This document shows positions 33,765-42,577 of a DNA stretch of 64,000 nucleotides, piece after piece. The notes beneath the pieces are model-generated. The model did no database searches, was not told the DNA's origin, and saw nothing but the letters and a program-made list of their open reading frames with translations. The position numbers and the translations under genes were made by a program. The DNA comes from Candidatus Ribeiella danica. GTDB lineage: Bacteria > Chloroflexota > Chloroflexia > Chloroflexales > Roseiflexaceae. The stretch is from positions 434,001 through 498,000 of the forward strand of contig JADKFS010000008.1 of assembly GCA_016717335.1 (NCBI GenBank). The letters are read 5' to 3'. Each line of letters starts with the position of its first letter. The first letter of the stretch is position 1.

Positions 33765-34922
33765 ATGCATATCGCCATCAACGCCCACCTCCTGGCGCAC
33801 ACCCGCAGCTTCCGGCGCGCGGGCGTGTCGAACTATGCCGAGGCGCTGCTGACTCAGCTCGGCCAGATCGACCGGCGCAACCGCTACACGATCTACACGA
33901 CGCGCGGGCTCGGCAAGGCCGCGCTCGGGCTGCCACCCAACTTCGCGGTCCGGCCGAGCCTGCTGCCGACGATCAACCCGCGCGTGCGCATCCCGTGGGA
34001 GCAGCTGCTGGCGCCCGCGCTGCTGCGCCTGGCCGGCGCCGATGTCTACCACGGCGTGCTCAACGTCGCGCCGCTGTTCTGCCCAGTGCCGAGCGTGATC
34101 ACGATCCACGACCTGGCATTTCTGAGCTTCCCGCAGACCTTCCGCAAGGTCAACCGCGCCTACCTCTCGTGGGCCACCCGCGCGTCGGCCCGCCGCGCCG
34201 CGCGCATCCTGGCCGTCTCCGAGGCGACCAAGCGCGAGATCGTGCGGCTGCTGTGCATCCCGCCCGAGAAGATCGTCGTGACCTACGACGCCTGCGACCC
34301 GCGCTTCGCCCCGCCCGACCCGGCCGAGCTGGCGGCGTTTCGCAGGCGCGCCGGCCTGCCCGAGCGCTTCATCCTGTTCCTGGGCACGCTGGAGCCGCGC
34401 AAGAACCTGCCGACGCTGCTGGACGCCTACGCCCGGATCGCGTCCTCGACCGACGCGCCGCTGATCATCGGCGGCGGCAAGGGCTGGCTGTACGACGAGA
34501 TCTTCGCCAAGGCCGAGTCGCTCGACCTGGGCGACCGGGTGCGGTTCGCCGGCTATATCGACGGCGCCGACCAGCCGCTCTGGTACGCCGCCGCGACGGT
34601 GTTCGCCTTCCCGTCGCTGTACGAGGGCTTCGGCATGCCGCCGCTGGAGGCGATGGCCTGCGGGACGCCGGTCGTGACATCGACCAGCAGCAGCCTGCCC
34701 GAGGTCGTCGGCGACGCCGGGCTAACCGTCGCGCCGGACGACCCCGACGCGCTCGGCGCGGCGCTGCTGCGGCTGCTGGGCGACGCCGAGCTGCGCGCCG
34801 AGCTGCGCGAGCGCGGGCTGCGCCAGGCCCGGCGCTTCTCGTGGCGCGAGACGGCCGAGCGCACCCTGGCGGCGTATGAGGATGCGGCCGGCGCCGCGGC
34901 CCCCGCTGCAGTGGCGCGCTAA
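33765..34922 (+). CDS. Glycosyltransferase family 4 protein
   Basis: 385 residues of GT-B fold. The N-terminal domain begins MHIAINAHLLAHTRSFRRAG. The C-terminal GT1 domain holds ERFILFLGTLEPRKNLPTLL and the nucleotide-sugar motif FPSLYEGFGMPPLEAMACGTP with the Glu-x7-Glu pattern. It transfers a hexose from a nucleotide sugar, probably to a surface polysaccharide or lipid. Acceptor unknown. It begins 38 bp after lepB behind GTTCGAAC-type words, with no clear ribosome site, so it may be cotranscribed with lepB. Confidence 0.92.
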   Translation: MHIAINAHLLAHTRSFRRAGVSNYAEALLTQLGQIDRRNRYTIYTTRGLGKAALGLPPNFAVRPSLLPTINPRVRIPWEQLLAPALLRLAGADVYHGVLNVAPLFCPVPSVITIHDLAFLSFPQTFRKVNRAYLSWATRASARRAARILAVSEATKREIVRLLCIPPEKIVVTYDACDPRFAPPDPAELAAFRRRAGLPERFILFLGTLEPRKNLPTLLDAYARIASSTDAPLIIGGGKGWLYDEIFAKAESLDLGDRVRFAGYIDGADQPLWYAAATVFAFPSLYEGFGMPPLEAMACGTPVVTSTSSSLPEVVGDAGLTVAPDDPDALGAALLRLLGDAELRAELRERGLRQARRFSWRETAERTLAAYEDAAGAAAPAAVAR

Positions 34923-35033
34923 TTCGCTGTTTGCCCTCACCCCCCCCTGCCCCCTCTCCCGTGGCGACGGGAGGGAGGGAGGTGAGGGCCTGTGGCGCAT
35001 CAGGGCGCGCTCCGTAAGAAGCCATATAAAAAA

Positions 35034-35068
35034 GGAGGGGTGGAGCGGCTTTGCCGCTCCACCCCTCC
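35034..35068. terminator. Perfect 16-bp-arm hairpin with T-tract on the minus strand
   Basis: Arms GGAGGGGTGGAGCGGC (35034-35049) and its complement (35053-35068) with a TTT loop. On the minus strand the hairpin is followed by six T residues, a classical terminator for the 35084-35782 gene. It may also stop transcripts from the convergent glycosyltransferase gene. Confidence 0.85.
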
Positions 35069-35083
35069 CCTCACACAGAATCT

Positions 35084-35782
35084 CTAGCTCTGGCCTTCGC
35101 GCCGGAGACCCCTGACGCGCTCGACCAGGCCCTGGGTGCCGTCGGCGATCCCGTCGCTCACCCCGCGGGCGCGCTCGATCAGCGGGCTGGCCTGCTCGGC
35201 GATACCCTCGCCAATCGCGCGCGTGCGCTCGACGGCCTGCTCGCCGCGCCGGTAGCCGCGGCGCAGCGCCACCGGCCCCTGCTTGCGGACCGAGCGGGCG
35301 GTCTGCTCGACGCGCGTCGCGCCCTGCGCAACCACGCTCGGCCCCTGCTTGCGGACCGTGCGAGCGGCCTGCTCGACGCGCGTCGCGCCCTGCGCCACCA
35401 TCGACGGCCCGCGCTTGCGGATCGTGCGGCCCAGCTGCTCGACTCGCTCGCCGCCGCGCGCGACCACGCTCGGCCCCTGCTTGCGGACCGAGCGGGCGGC
35501 CTGCTCGACGCTCTCGGCGCCGCGGGCCAGCAGCCCCGGGGCCTGCTTGCGCACGGTGCGCGCGGCCTGCTCGGCGCGCGTCGCGGCCGCGGCCAGCGAT
35601 GCCTCGGCGCGCCGAAGCCGCGCCGGCTGGCGTCGGCGGCGCACCAGCATCAGCACGCCGACGATGGCGGCGAGCAGCACGCTCAGGCCGCCGGCGATCA
35701 TCACCCAGCGCTCCTGGCGCTCGGTGTCGTACGACTCGCGCTGGAACACGCCGCCGGCGCCTCCAGCCATATGCTCGTCCAT
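35084..35782 (-). CDS. Single-TM protein with ~33-residue amphipathic repeats
   Basis: 232 residues. N-terminal polar segment, one membrane helix (WVMIAGGLSVLLAAIVGVLML) and a basic stop-transfer (VRRRRQ). Then about six repeats of the type RVEQAARTVRKQGPSVVAQG, each pairing an acidic-hydrophobic with a basic-Gly/Pro segment, followed by a further helical tail (RARGVSDGIADGTQGLVERV). ATG 35782 has AGGAGG 4 nt upstream. The repeats could bind membranes, or a polyanion such as DNA. Family not recognised. Confidence 0.72.
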   Translation of the reverse strand: MDEHMAGGAGGVFQRESYDTERQERWVMIAGGLSVLLAAIVGVLMLVRRRRQPARLRRAEASLAAAATRAEQAARTVRKQAPGLLARGAESVEQAARSVRKQGPSVVARGGERVEQLGRTIRKRGPSMVAQGATRVEQAARTVRKQGPSVVAQGATRVEQTARSVRKQGPVALRRGYRRGEQAVERTRAIGEGIAEQASPLIERARGVSDGIADGTQGLVERVRGLRREGQS

Positions 35783-36258
35783 AGTGCCTCCTATTTCATC
35801 CGGGCGGCACGCCCGGCGGCGGCCGAACAGCCGCAGACCTGTTCGATGCAAGGAGCGTGCCATCGGCGCGCCCCGGCCCAGGCCCCGATATCCCATGGAA
35901 CGCTTCTTGCAAACCTAACCTCTGGCTAGTCAGCTGAGAGGTCCAGATCTTGGCGTACCAGCATTTTTGCTACAAACTGTTCTGGCATACTCGATCAGCT
36001 ACTCCTGCTTGCTCTGGAAGTGTTTGAATGGCTGTGCGCGACCACAGTCGGCCGGCGCGGCAGAGGGTCGGCAACCGCGGTCGTGGCGCTATAGCAGTCG
36101 GCAGAAGCCAGTCGACAGTACGACGGATGGCAGCACAACGGCATCCCGTTCGTGCATAGTGACTCAATGGTTTTGCTCGCAGCTATAGAATTCGAATATG
36201 CGACAGCCTGTACGTAGTTTACGGCCCGCTGCCACAGCTTGATATATGGCAAGGTTCT
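35783..36258. other. Intergenic region, no gene seen
   Basis: 476 bp between the divergent repeat protein and the receiver protein. It includes a CAGTACGACGGATGG block near 36115 also found near 6017, and AGTCGGCAGAAGCCAGTCG words. I find no convincing frame, RNA or strong promoter. Confidence 0.6.
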
Positions 36259-36633
36259 ATGCCCCTTGTAATGGTCGTTGACGACGAAGATGTGCTGGTC
36301 GAAATGGTTGCGTCTCTGATTGAGGACCTGGGGCTGCAGGCGCTGGTTGCTACCAACGGCGAAGAGGCGTTGTCATCGCTGACCACTGTGCCCGAAGCTC
36401 CGGCGCTCATTCTTTCGGACGTCATGATGCCGCGTATGAACGGGATCGAGCTTGCGCGTATGCTCAAGCTCGATCCGCGGCTGAAGAACGTGCCCATCAT
36501 TCTGATGAGCGCCGCGGGCCGCCCGAGCGACACCCACGCCGCCGATGGCTTTGTCCATAAGCCGTTTGACCTCGATATGCTATCCAAGTTGATCGAGCGC
36601 TATGCGAGCGAGTACCGCGCGCGTGTGGCCTAG
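36259..36633 (+). CDS. Stand-alone response-regulator receiver protein (CheY-like)
   Basis: 124 residues, a single receiver domain. Acidic pocket DDE at the N-terminus (VVDDEDVL), phosphoacceptor Asp in ILSDVMMPRMNGIEL, Thr/Ser position in IILMSAAG and Lys in GFVHKPFD are all present. It lacks an output domain, so it must act through a protein partner. The KaiC-like ATPase gene starts 26 nt later, and a second receiver gene and a histidine kinase follow. Probably one signalling module. Confidence 0.92.
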   Translation: MPLVMVVDDEDVLVEMVASLIEDLGLQALVATNGEEALSSLTTVPEAPALILSDVMMPRMNGIELARMLKLDPRLKNVPIILMSAAGRPSDTHAADGFVHKPFDLDMLSKLIERYASEYRARVA

Positions 36634-36659
36634 CGTACTTTTGGAATGAGGAGTGGGGT

Positions 36660-38210
36660 ATGGCCGAGCATTCGGCGGAAGAGGTGCGGCCGCAGCGCCG
36701 CCGTAGTCGAAGCAAATCAGCCGCACAGCCCGCCCTGGCGCAGCCCAAGCTGAGCGCGGGCAACCTATCCCTCGATCGCGTGCTTGGCGGCGGCATCCCG
36801 CGCGACTCGCTCTATATTCTGACCGGGCCGCCCGGCGCCGGCAAGACCATCCTGGCCCAGCAGATCTCGTTCGCCGCGGCGCGCTCGGGCCTCAAGGTCG
36901 TCTACTTCACCAACGTGTCGGAGCCGCACGCCAAGCTCGTCGAGCACATGCGCAAGTTCGACTTTTACGACCCCGATCTCGTCGGCGACCGGATTCTGAT
37001 CTACAACATCACCAGCCAGATCCGCCACAAGGGGTTTCACGAGACGCTCGACTTCATCGTGGAGACCGTGCGCAGCGAGAAGGTCGACCTGGTGATCGTC
37101 GACAGCTTTCGCGGCCTCAAGCACATCCTGGACGTCAGCGTGCGCGAGCGCGGCTCGATCTTCGACCTGGCCGCGCAGCTCTCGATCCTGGGCTGCACCA
37201 GCCTGCTGGTGGGCGAGTACACGCCCTACGAGATCCAGACCGACCCCGAGTTCGCGATCGCCGACGGGATCATCAACCTGCAGCACGCGACCGAGGGGGC
37301 GCAGGAGCGCCGCACGCTGCGGATCGCCAAGATGCGCGGCGTTGGCTACCTGGGCGGCGAGCACAGCATGGCGATCAACCAGTCCGGCCTGCTGGTCTAC
37401 CCGCGCCAGGAGACGATCACGCAGGCGCCCAGATACCGCGCCACCGACGAGCGCGTGTCGACCGGGATCGCCGGGCTGGACGAGATGATGCGCGGCGGGC
37501 CAATCCGCTCCAGCAGCACGCTGATCGCCGGGTCGGCCGGCGCGGGCAAGACGCTCCTGGCGCTGCACTTCCTGGCCGCCGGGGCGCAGCGCGGCGAGCG
37601 CTGCCTGATGGTCTCGTTCCAGGAGAACCCCGAGCAGCTCGCGCTGCGGGCCGGCCAGTTCGGCCTGAGCCAGCTGCTCGACATCGGCGGCGGGCGCACC
37701 GAGGTGCTGTTTCTCTCGCCGGTCGAGCTTGATCTCGACATGGCCGCCGCGCTGATCCGCGAGGCGGTCGAGTCGCGCAAGGTTCAGCGGGTGGTGATCG
37801 ACAGCGTGGCCGAGCTGGAGTTCGCCGTGCGCGACCTCGAGCGCTTCGACGATTTCCTGGCCTCGCTGGTCGGCTTCCTGCGCGGCCACGAGGTCACCAC
37901 GCTGATGACGCGCGAGATCACGCAGCTGTTTGGCAACGAGCTGACGATCGCCAGCCGCGGGCTCTCGTATATCGTGGACAATATCGTGCTGCTGCGCTAT
38001 ATCGAGGTCCAGGCCGAGATTCGCCGCGCGCTCGCGGTGCTGAAGATCCGGGGCAGCGACCACGACAAGGCGCTGCGCGAGCTGATCTTCGCCAATGGGA
38101 TGGCCAGGATCGCCGATCGCTTCGCGGGGCTTTCCGGGATCGTGACCGGCATCCCGCGCATGTCCGATGGGCTGTTCGCCGGCGAGCGCATCCCGGCGGA
38201 GGAGCGCTGA
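36660..38210 (+). CDS. Tandem KaiC-like (RecA-superfamily) ATPase
   Basis: 516 residues with two KaiC domains. The first starts LDRVLGGGIPRDSLYILTG with Walker A GPPGAGKT (about 56-63) and Walker B VDLVIVDSF. The second starts LDEMMRGGPIRSSSTLIAG with Walker A GSAGAGKT (about 290-298) and VQRVVIDSV. The residues after the first core strand (NVSEPHAKL, SFQENPEQL) keep one Glu rather than the usual pair. A basic N-terminal tail of about 30 residues is extra. KaiC-like ATPases act as oligomeric timers or signalling switches. GAGGAG lies 6 nt before ATG 36660. No kaiA or kaiB is adjacent, so I do not call it a clock gene. Sandwiched between two receiver genes. Confidence 0.9.
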   Translation: MAEHSAEEVRPQRRRSRSKSAAQPALAQPKLSAGNLSLDRVLGGGIPRDSLYILTGPPGAGKTILAQQISFAAARSGLKVVYFTNVSEPHAKLVEHMRKFDFYDPDLVGDRILIYNITSQIRHKGFHETLDFIVETVRSEKVDLVIVDSFRGLKHILDVSVRERGSIFDLAAQLSILGCTSLLVGEYTPYEIQTDPEFAIADGIINLQHATEGAQERRTLRIAKMRGVGYLGGEHSMAINQSGLLVYPRQETITQAPRYRATDERVSTGIAGLDEMMRGGPIRSSSTLIAGSAGAGKTLLALHFLAAGAQRGERCLMVSFQENPEQLALRAGQFGLSQLLDIGGGRTEVLFLSPVELDLDMAAALIREAVESRKVQRVVIDSVAELEFAVRDLERFDDFLASLVGFLRGHEVTTLMTREITQLFGNELTIASRGLSYIVDNIVLLRYIEVQAEIRRALAVLKIRGSDHDKALRELIFANGMARIADRFAGLSGIVTGIPRMSDGLFAGERIPAEER

Positions 38211-38211
38211 C

Positions 38212-38631
38212 GTGGCGGCGCAGCCGGCCAGCGTCGATCCGCACACGCCGGTGGTGCTGGTGATCGACGACGAGGATTATGTCGCGGATATGGTCGCGAC
38301 GGCGCTCGGGCTCGAGGGCTACATCGTCCATGTCGCGTACAATGGCCGCCAGGGGTTCGAGCGCGCGCACAGCCTGAGCGTCGACCTGGTGATCATCGAT
38401 CTCATGATGCCGTACCTGGGCGGCGAGGAGCTGGCGGCGCGGCTGCGCGAGGACCGGCAGGCCGGCGAGGTGCCGATCATTCTGATCAGCGCGGGCGCGA
38501 GCCCGCAGCAGCTGCTCGACGGCATCACGTTCGTCGCGAAGCCGTTCGACATCGGCCGCCTGCTGGCGCTGGTCGAGGCGCGGATCGGCCGGCCGCCGGA
38601 TGGCCGGGCGGCGCAACGCGCCGAGCAGTAG
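38212..38631 (+). CDS. Second stand-alone receiver protein
   Basis: 139 residues, a single receiver domain (VVLVIDDEDYVADMVATAL; phosphoacceptor in LVIIDLMMPYLGGEE; IILISAGAS; VAKPFD). GTG 38212 is one base after the KaiC-like stop, with GGAGGAG 7 nt upstream, so it is translationally linked with the ATPase. Similar in style to the receiver at 36259 but clearly different in sequence. A pair of receivers around a KaiC-like protein suggests phosphorylation-dependent control of the ATPase. Confidence 0.92.
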   Translation: MAAQPASVDPHTPVVLVIDDEDYVADMVATALGLEGYIVHVAYNGRQGFERAHSLSVDLVIIDLMMPYLGGEELAARLREDRQAGEVPIILISAGASPQQLLDGITFVAKPFDIGRLLALVEARIGRPPDGRAAQRAEQ

Positions 38632-38707
38632 TGCCTACGCGATGCTGCTGTGCCTCGTTGAACTCCTCCCTCTGCCCCTGGAGGGGAGGGGATGTCGGAG
38701 CAGGGTC

Positions 38708-38830
38708 CATGATTCATCCCACATGTTCCAACTCGGACATCTCGCTGTGTCGTGCCATCCCCCACACCCACGAAAAAGAAACCCCCGCCCCTGGCAGGGG
38801 CGGGGGCAGGGGGTGGGGTTTGTAGAATAA
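38708..38830. repeat. Composite intergenic repeat (inverse copy of the 6.2-kb block)
   Basis: 38708-38768 is the inverse complement of 6177-6237 with few mismatches. It is followed by a CCCCGCCCCTGGCAGGGGCGGGG hairpin-type block (about 38785) that recurs at about 60908. It interrupts the signalling locus between the second receiver and the B12-binding protein. Confidence 0.75.
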
Positions 38831-38886
38831 AATACGGGATGACTCATGACCCGAGCTTCTCGGATAGGAACGAAGAAAGAACCTCT

Positions 38887-39534
38887 ATGGCGGAGAGCAT
38901 TGCGGCGATGGAGCAGGCTTACACCGCGGCGCTGCGCGCCGGCGACGCCGGCGCGGCCCGCGCGGTGGTCGCGCGCGCGCGAGCGGCCGGCGTCGCCCTG
39001 GCCGAGATCTACCTGCGCATCTTCACGCCCAGCATGGTCACCATCGGCCGGCTGTGGGAGCGCAACGAGCTGACGATCGCCGAGGAGCACCTGGCGACCG
39101 CGATCACCGAGGGGCTGATCGGCGAGCTGTCGCCGTCGTTCGCGCAGGCGCCGGCGGGCGGCGGCACCGCGCTGATCGGCTGCGTCGAGGGCGAGCGCCA
39201 CGTGCTCGGCGCGCGCATGCTGGCCGACCTGTTCCGCGACCAGGGCTGGCGCGTGCTCTACCTCGGCGCCGACGTGCCCACCGCTGACTGGGTCAAGCTG
39301 GCCGTGCGCTACCAGGCCGACCTGGCCGCGATCTCGGCCGGCATGCGGCTGCACCTGCCGGCGGCCCGCGCGCTGGTGGCGCAGCTGCGCGCGTCCCTGC
39401 CCGGCCTGGCGATCCTGGTCGGCGGCGGCGCCTTTGACGGCAGCCCCGGCCTGTGGCGCGATCTCGGCGCCGATCTCTACCATGCCGACCCTGGCGCGGC
39501 GGTGGCGCTGGCCGGCGTGCATGCCCGGCGCTAA
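38887..39534 (+). CDS. Stand-alone cobalamin-binding protein with CarH-type Wx9EH motif
   Basis: 215 residues, with two parts: a helical B12-binding-2-like cap and a Rossmann-type B12-binding domain. The lower-ligand motif is E103-R-H105-V-L-G108 (ExHxxG) followed by RVLYLGADVP. The cap has W57-x9-E67-H68 in GRLWERNELTIAEEHLATA, the Wx9EH pattern that in CarH/AerR-type proteins contacts the upper adenosyl ligand and marks B12-dependent light sensors. Unlike CarH it has no MerR-type HTH domain, so it should signal through a partner. ATG 38887 lacks a strong ribosome site. Neighbours are KaiC-like, receiver and histidine-kinase genes. Confidence 0.85.
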   Translation: MAESIAAMEQAYTAALRAGDAGAARAVVARARAAGVALAEIYLRIFTPSMVTIGRLWERNELTIAEEHLATAITEGLIGELSPSFAQAPAGGGTALIGCVEGERHVLGARMLADLFRDQGWRVLYLGADVPTADWVKLAVRYQADLAAISAGMRLHLPAARALVAQLRASLPGLAILVGGGAFDGSPGLWRDLGADLYHADPGAAVALAGVHARR

Positions 39535-39694
39535 GGCAAGGCCGGCAAAACTGCCGGCGTCGTTCATAGACCATGGACGATAGACAATAGATGATGGAAG
39601 TCGCTCCTATTGTCCGTCGTCGATCGTCTGGTGAGAGAACCCGCGAGGAACAACCGCCGACGCGCACGAGTGGCGCCGGCGGTTGCCGTAGCAT

Positions 39695-41704
39695 ATGCTC
39701 CAACAACAGCCTGAGCCCAGCAGGCGCGCGCCCGATCTCCCCGACGACGTCGCCCGGCTTGCCGCCGAATATAGCCCCGAGCCACTGCTGCAGCTCGACA
39801 GCGCGGGGGTCGTGCGATCCGCCAACCCGGCCGCGCTCGCCGAGCTGCGCTACGAGCCGCACCAGCTGATCGGCCGGGCCTTGGCCGAGCTGCTCGACGA
39901 AGGCAGCCACGCCAAGGGCGCGGCCATGCTGGAGGCCGCCGCCCAGGGGCCGACCGAGGTCTTCGAGCTGAACCAGCGCGCCGGCGACGGCACGATCGTG
40001 CTGGTCGGCTATCGCGCGGTGCCGCTCGGCGGCGGGGGCGCGCTGCTGATCGGCCACCTCATGGCGACGGTCATCGCGACGACCGAGCGGCTGATCGCGC
40101 TGAACCGCCAGCTGAACGCGCTGTTTGCGATCGCCTCGGTGGCATCGCGCTCGCTGGTGCTGGCCGACCTGCTCGACGAGGTGCTGGGCCTGGCGCTGGC
40201 CGAGCTGGACGCGCAGGCCGGCGCGGTGCTGCTGGCGGCCGCGCCGGTGGCGCTGGTGCAGGCCGGGCGCGGCCACCAGACGGCGCCCGCAGCCATGTAT
40301 CTCGCGGCGCAGCGAGGCTTCGCGACCGCCATCGCCGGCCGCCTGCCCGACCCGCTTGCGCTGGGTGCGCCCACACACGACAGCCTCCGGCGCGGCGAGC
40401 CGTTCGTCGTCAGCGGGAGCGCCGAGGAGATCGGCCTGGCGCCGGACGACTTCGCGGCGCCGGTCGGCCCGCTGCTCAGCCTGCTGGCCGTGCCGCTGCG
40501 CGGCGAAGACCAGCTGCTCGGCTGGCTCTACGCCGTCACCGACCGCTACCACACGTTTGGCGCCGGCGCGATCGAGCTGGTGCGATCGATCGGCGATCTG
40601 CTGGGGCCGCCGGTCGAGAACGCCCGGCTGTACGGCGCGCTGCTCGACATCAGCGGGCAGCTCGGCGCGGTGCTCGACAGCATCGACAGCGGCGTGCTCC
40701 TGATCGACAGCGACGGGATCGTGCGCTACGCCAACGCCCGGCTCGGCGCGCTGCTCGAGATCGACACCGGCGGCTGGCCGGGGCGCCCGCGCGAGAATCT
40801 GCTCGCCGGCCTGATCGAGCCGGTCGAGCAGCCGGTCGCGCTGTTCGGCGGCGAGCTGTGGGCCACCGCCGGGGCGCAGAAGGTGCTGCGCCGGTTCACC
40901 GACCAGGTCGTCGGCGCGAATGGCGCGCGGCTGGGCGCGATCGAGGTGTACAGCGACGTCACCCAGGCGCACGAGATGGACCGGCTCAAAGATGAGTTCA
41001 TCGCCGCCGCCGCGCACGACCTCAAGACGCCCGTAACGGCGGTCAAGGGCTACACCCAGATCGCGCTGCGGCTCTCGCGCCAGACCAGCCAGCCCCGGCT
41101 GATCAAGCAGCTCGAGATGATCAACGCGCGCAGCGACGACCTGACCTACCTGATGGACACGCTGCTGGATATGTCGCGCATCCAGGCCGGGCGGCTGCAC
41201 CTGGACCTCGAGCGCTTCGTGCTGGGCGACCTGATCGAGCGCGTCATCCAGCACTTCGACTTCGACCTGCAGCGCAAGGGGCGCCGGCTGGCGACCGACC
41301 TGCCGGCCGAGCGGATCGAGGTGGTCTGGGACTGCCCGCGGATCGAGCGGGTGCTGATCAACCTGATCGGCAACGCGCTCAAGTACTCGCCCGGCGGCGG
41401 CGAGGTGGGCGTGCGGCTGCGCCGGCTGGCCGCCGCGGATCACGACGAGACGATCGAGCTGGCCGTCACCGACCACGGGATCGGCATCCCGCCCGAGGAG
41501 CGCGAGCAGATCTTCGACCGGTTCTACCGGGTGCCGCAGGCGGCCGCCAGCGGGTTCAAGGGCTCGGGGCTAGGTCTGTACATCTGCCGCAGCGTGGTCG
41601 AGGCGCACGGCGGCCGCATCTGGGCCGCCGAGGCGCTGCACGGCGAGCCGGGCACGACCATCTACACCGTGCTGCCGCGCCACACCGTGGCAGGGCGCGC
41701 ATAA
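39695..41704 (+). CDS. PAS/GAF sensor histidine kinase
   Basis: 669 residues, no transmembrane segment. Order: PAS-like (about 15-125), GAF-like (about 140-310), second PAS-like (about 315-425), then the HisKA dimerisation helix with phosphoacceptor His441 (AAHDLKTPVTAVKGY). The HATPase domain has the N-box VLINLIGNALKYS, G1 DHGIGIPPEE, F-box FDRFYR and G2 GSGLGLYIC. Soluble, so it reads an internal cue such as redox, light or a small molecule. Likely phosphodonor for one or both receivers at 36259 and 38212. 160 bp of hairpin-containing sequence precedes it. Confidence 0.93.
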   Translation: MLQQQPEPSRRAPDLPDDVARLAAEYSPEPLLQLDSAGVVRSANPAALAELRYEPHQLIGRALAELLDEGSHAKGAAMLEAAAQGPTEVFELNQRAGDGTIVLVGYRAVPLGGGGALLIGHLMATVIATTERLIALNRQLNALFAIASVASRSLVLADLLDEVLGLALAELDAQAGAVLLAAAPVALVQAGRGHQTAPAAMYLAAQRGFATAIAGRLPDPLALGAPTHDSLRRGEPFVVSGSAEEIGLAPDDFAAPVGPLLSLLAVPLRGEDQLLGWLYAVTDRYHTFGAGAIELVRSIGDLLGPPVENARLYGALLDISGQLGAVLDSIDSGVLLIDSDGIVRYANARLGALLEIDTGGWPGRPRENLLAGLIEPVEQPVALFGGELWATAGAQKVLRRFTDQVVGANGARLGAIEVYSDVTQAHEMDRLKDEFIAAAAHDLKTPVTAVKGYTQIALRLSRQTSQPRLIKQLEMINARSDDLTYLMDTLLDMSRIQAGRLHLDLERFVLGDLIERVIQHFDFDLQRKGRRLATDLPAERIEVVWDCPRIERVLINLIGNALKYSPGGGEVGVRLRRLAAADHDETIELAVTDHGIGIPPEEREQIFDRFYRVPQAAASGFKGSGLGLYICRSVVEAHGGRIWAAEALHGEPGTTIYTVLPRHTVAGRA

Positions 41705-41714
41705 ATCCCGCGGA

Positions 41715-42175
41715 GGCTACGCGCGCCCCGGGCGCGCACACGTTGCTACGGGGGACTGCGCGTCCCCCGCGCCCCCGCGGGCGGGGGTGGGCCGCCACCC
41801 CCGCCGCCCCCCGGCCGGGGCTGCGCCCCTGGACCCCAAAATCAGGCTGTCTCTTGCTGAACGCTTGGCGCGCATGCCTGGCTGAATCCACGCGCGGCGG
41901 GCCTGCACACGTTGCTACGGGGGACTGCGCGTCCCCCGCGCCCCCGCGGGCGGGGGTGGGCCGCCACCCCCGCCGCCCCCCGGCCGGGGCTGCGCCCCTG
42001 GACCCCAAAATCAGGCTGTCTCTTGCTGAACGCTTGGCGCGCATGCCTGGCTGAATCCACGCATAATTGAAAACAACATGTTCAATCGGAATGGTGCCAG
42101 GCATGCGCCACGATGCTTACAGCTGGTACGGCATCATTTGCCGGAGGGGGGCCGCGGGCGCAGCGCCCCGGAAGA
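41715..42175 (-). repeat. GC-rich modular dispersed repeat, copy 5 (tandem 169-bp duplication)
   Basis: Reverse-orientation copy in which the tail-plus-core unit is present twice with a 169-bp offset (cgttgctacgggggactg begins at 41741 and 41910), nearly identical. Both units contain GCATGCCTGGCTGAATCCA. It ends in the TTGCCGGAGGGGGGC and GGCGCAGCGCCCC blocks. Situated between the convergent histidine kinase and DUF1304 genes. Confidence 0.8.
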
Positions 42176-42184
42176 ACCCTTGCC

Positions 42185-42547
42185 CTACTGCAGCAGCACC
42201 ACCAGGAGCGCGATCAGCGCCGGCCCGCCCTGGACGAACAAGATCGATCGCTTCGCCGTGAGGCCGCCATAGACGCCGGCCACCAGGACGCACAGGAGAA
42301 AGAACAGCTGGATCTGGCTGCCGGCCGCGGCGTTCGGATGCGCCAGCCCCCAGATCAGGCCGGCGGCCAGGAACCCGTTGTACAGGCCCTGGTTGGCCGC
42401 GAGCGCCTTCGAGTCGTGCGCGATCTGCGGGGTCGTCCCGAAGATGCGCTGGACCCTGGGCGTCGTCCACAGGAACATCTCGAGGACCAGGATGTACGCG
42501 TGCTCGAGCGCGACCAGCGCGACGAGAGCGATGCTGAGCAGGTGCAT
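42185..42547 (-). CDS. DUF1304 family membrane protein
   Basis: 120 residues, four hydrophobic helices. The segments LEHAYILVLEMFLWTTPR and ALAANQGLYNGFLAAGLIWG are the diagnostic conserved parts of DUF1304 proteins. Function of the family unknown. AAGGAG lies 7 nt before ATG 42547. Normal length, so complete. The 116-residue gene upstream on the same strand may be cotranscribed (30 nt apart). Confidence 0.9.
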   Translation of the reverse strand: MHLLSIALVALVALEHAYILVLEMFLWTTPRVQRIFGTTPQIAHDSKALAANQGLYNGFLAAGLIWGLAHPNAAAGSQIQLFFLLCVLVAGVYGGLTAKRSILFVQGGPALIALLVVLLQ

Positions 42548-42577
42548 GTGAGGGCTCCTTTGCGGTGGGGTACGGCT

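Noticed and set aside
36660..38210. Circadian clock kaiC
   Set aside because: Two KaiC domains are present, but no kaiA or kaiB is nearby and the acidic pair in each domain is reduced, so a clock role is not supported.
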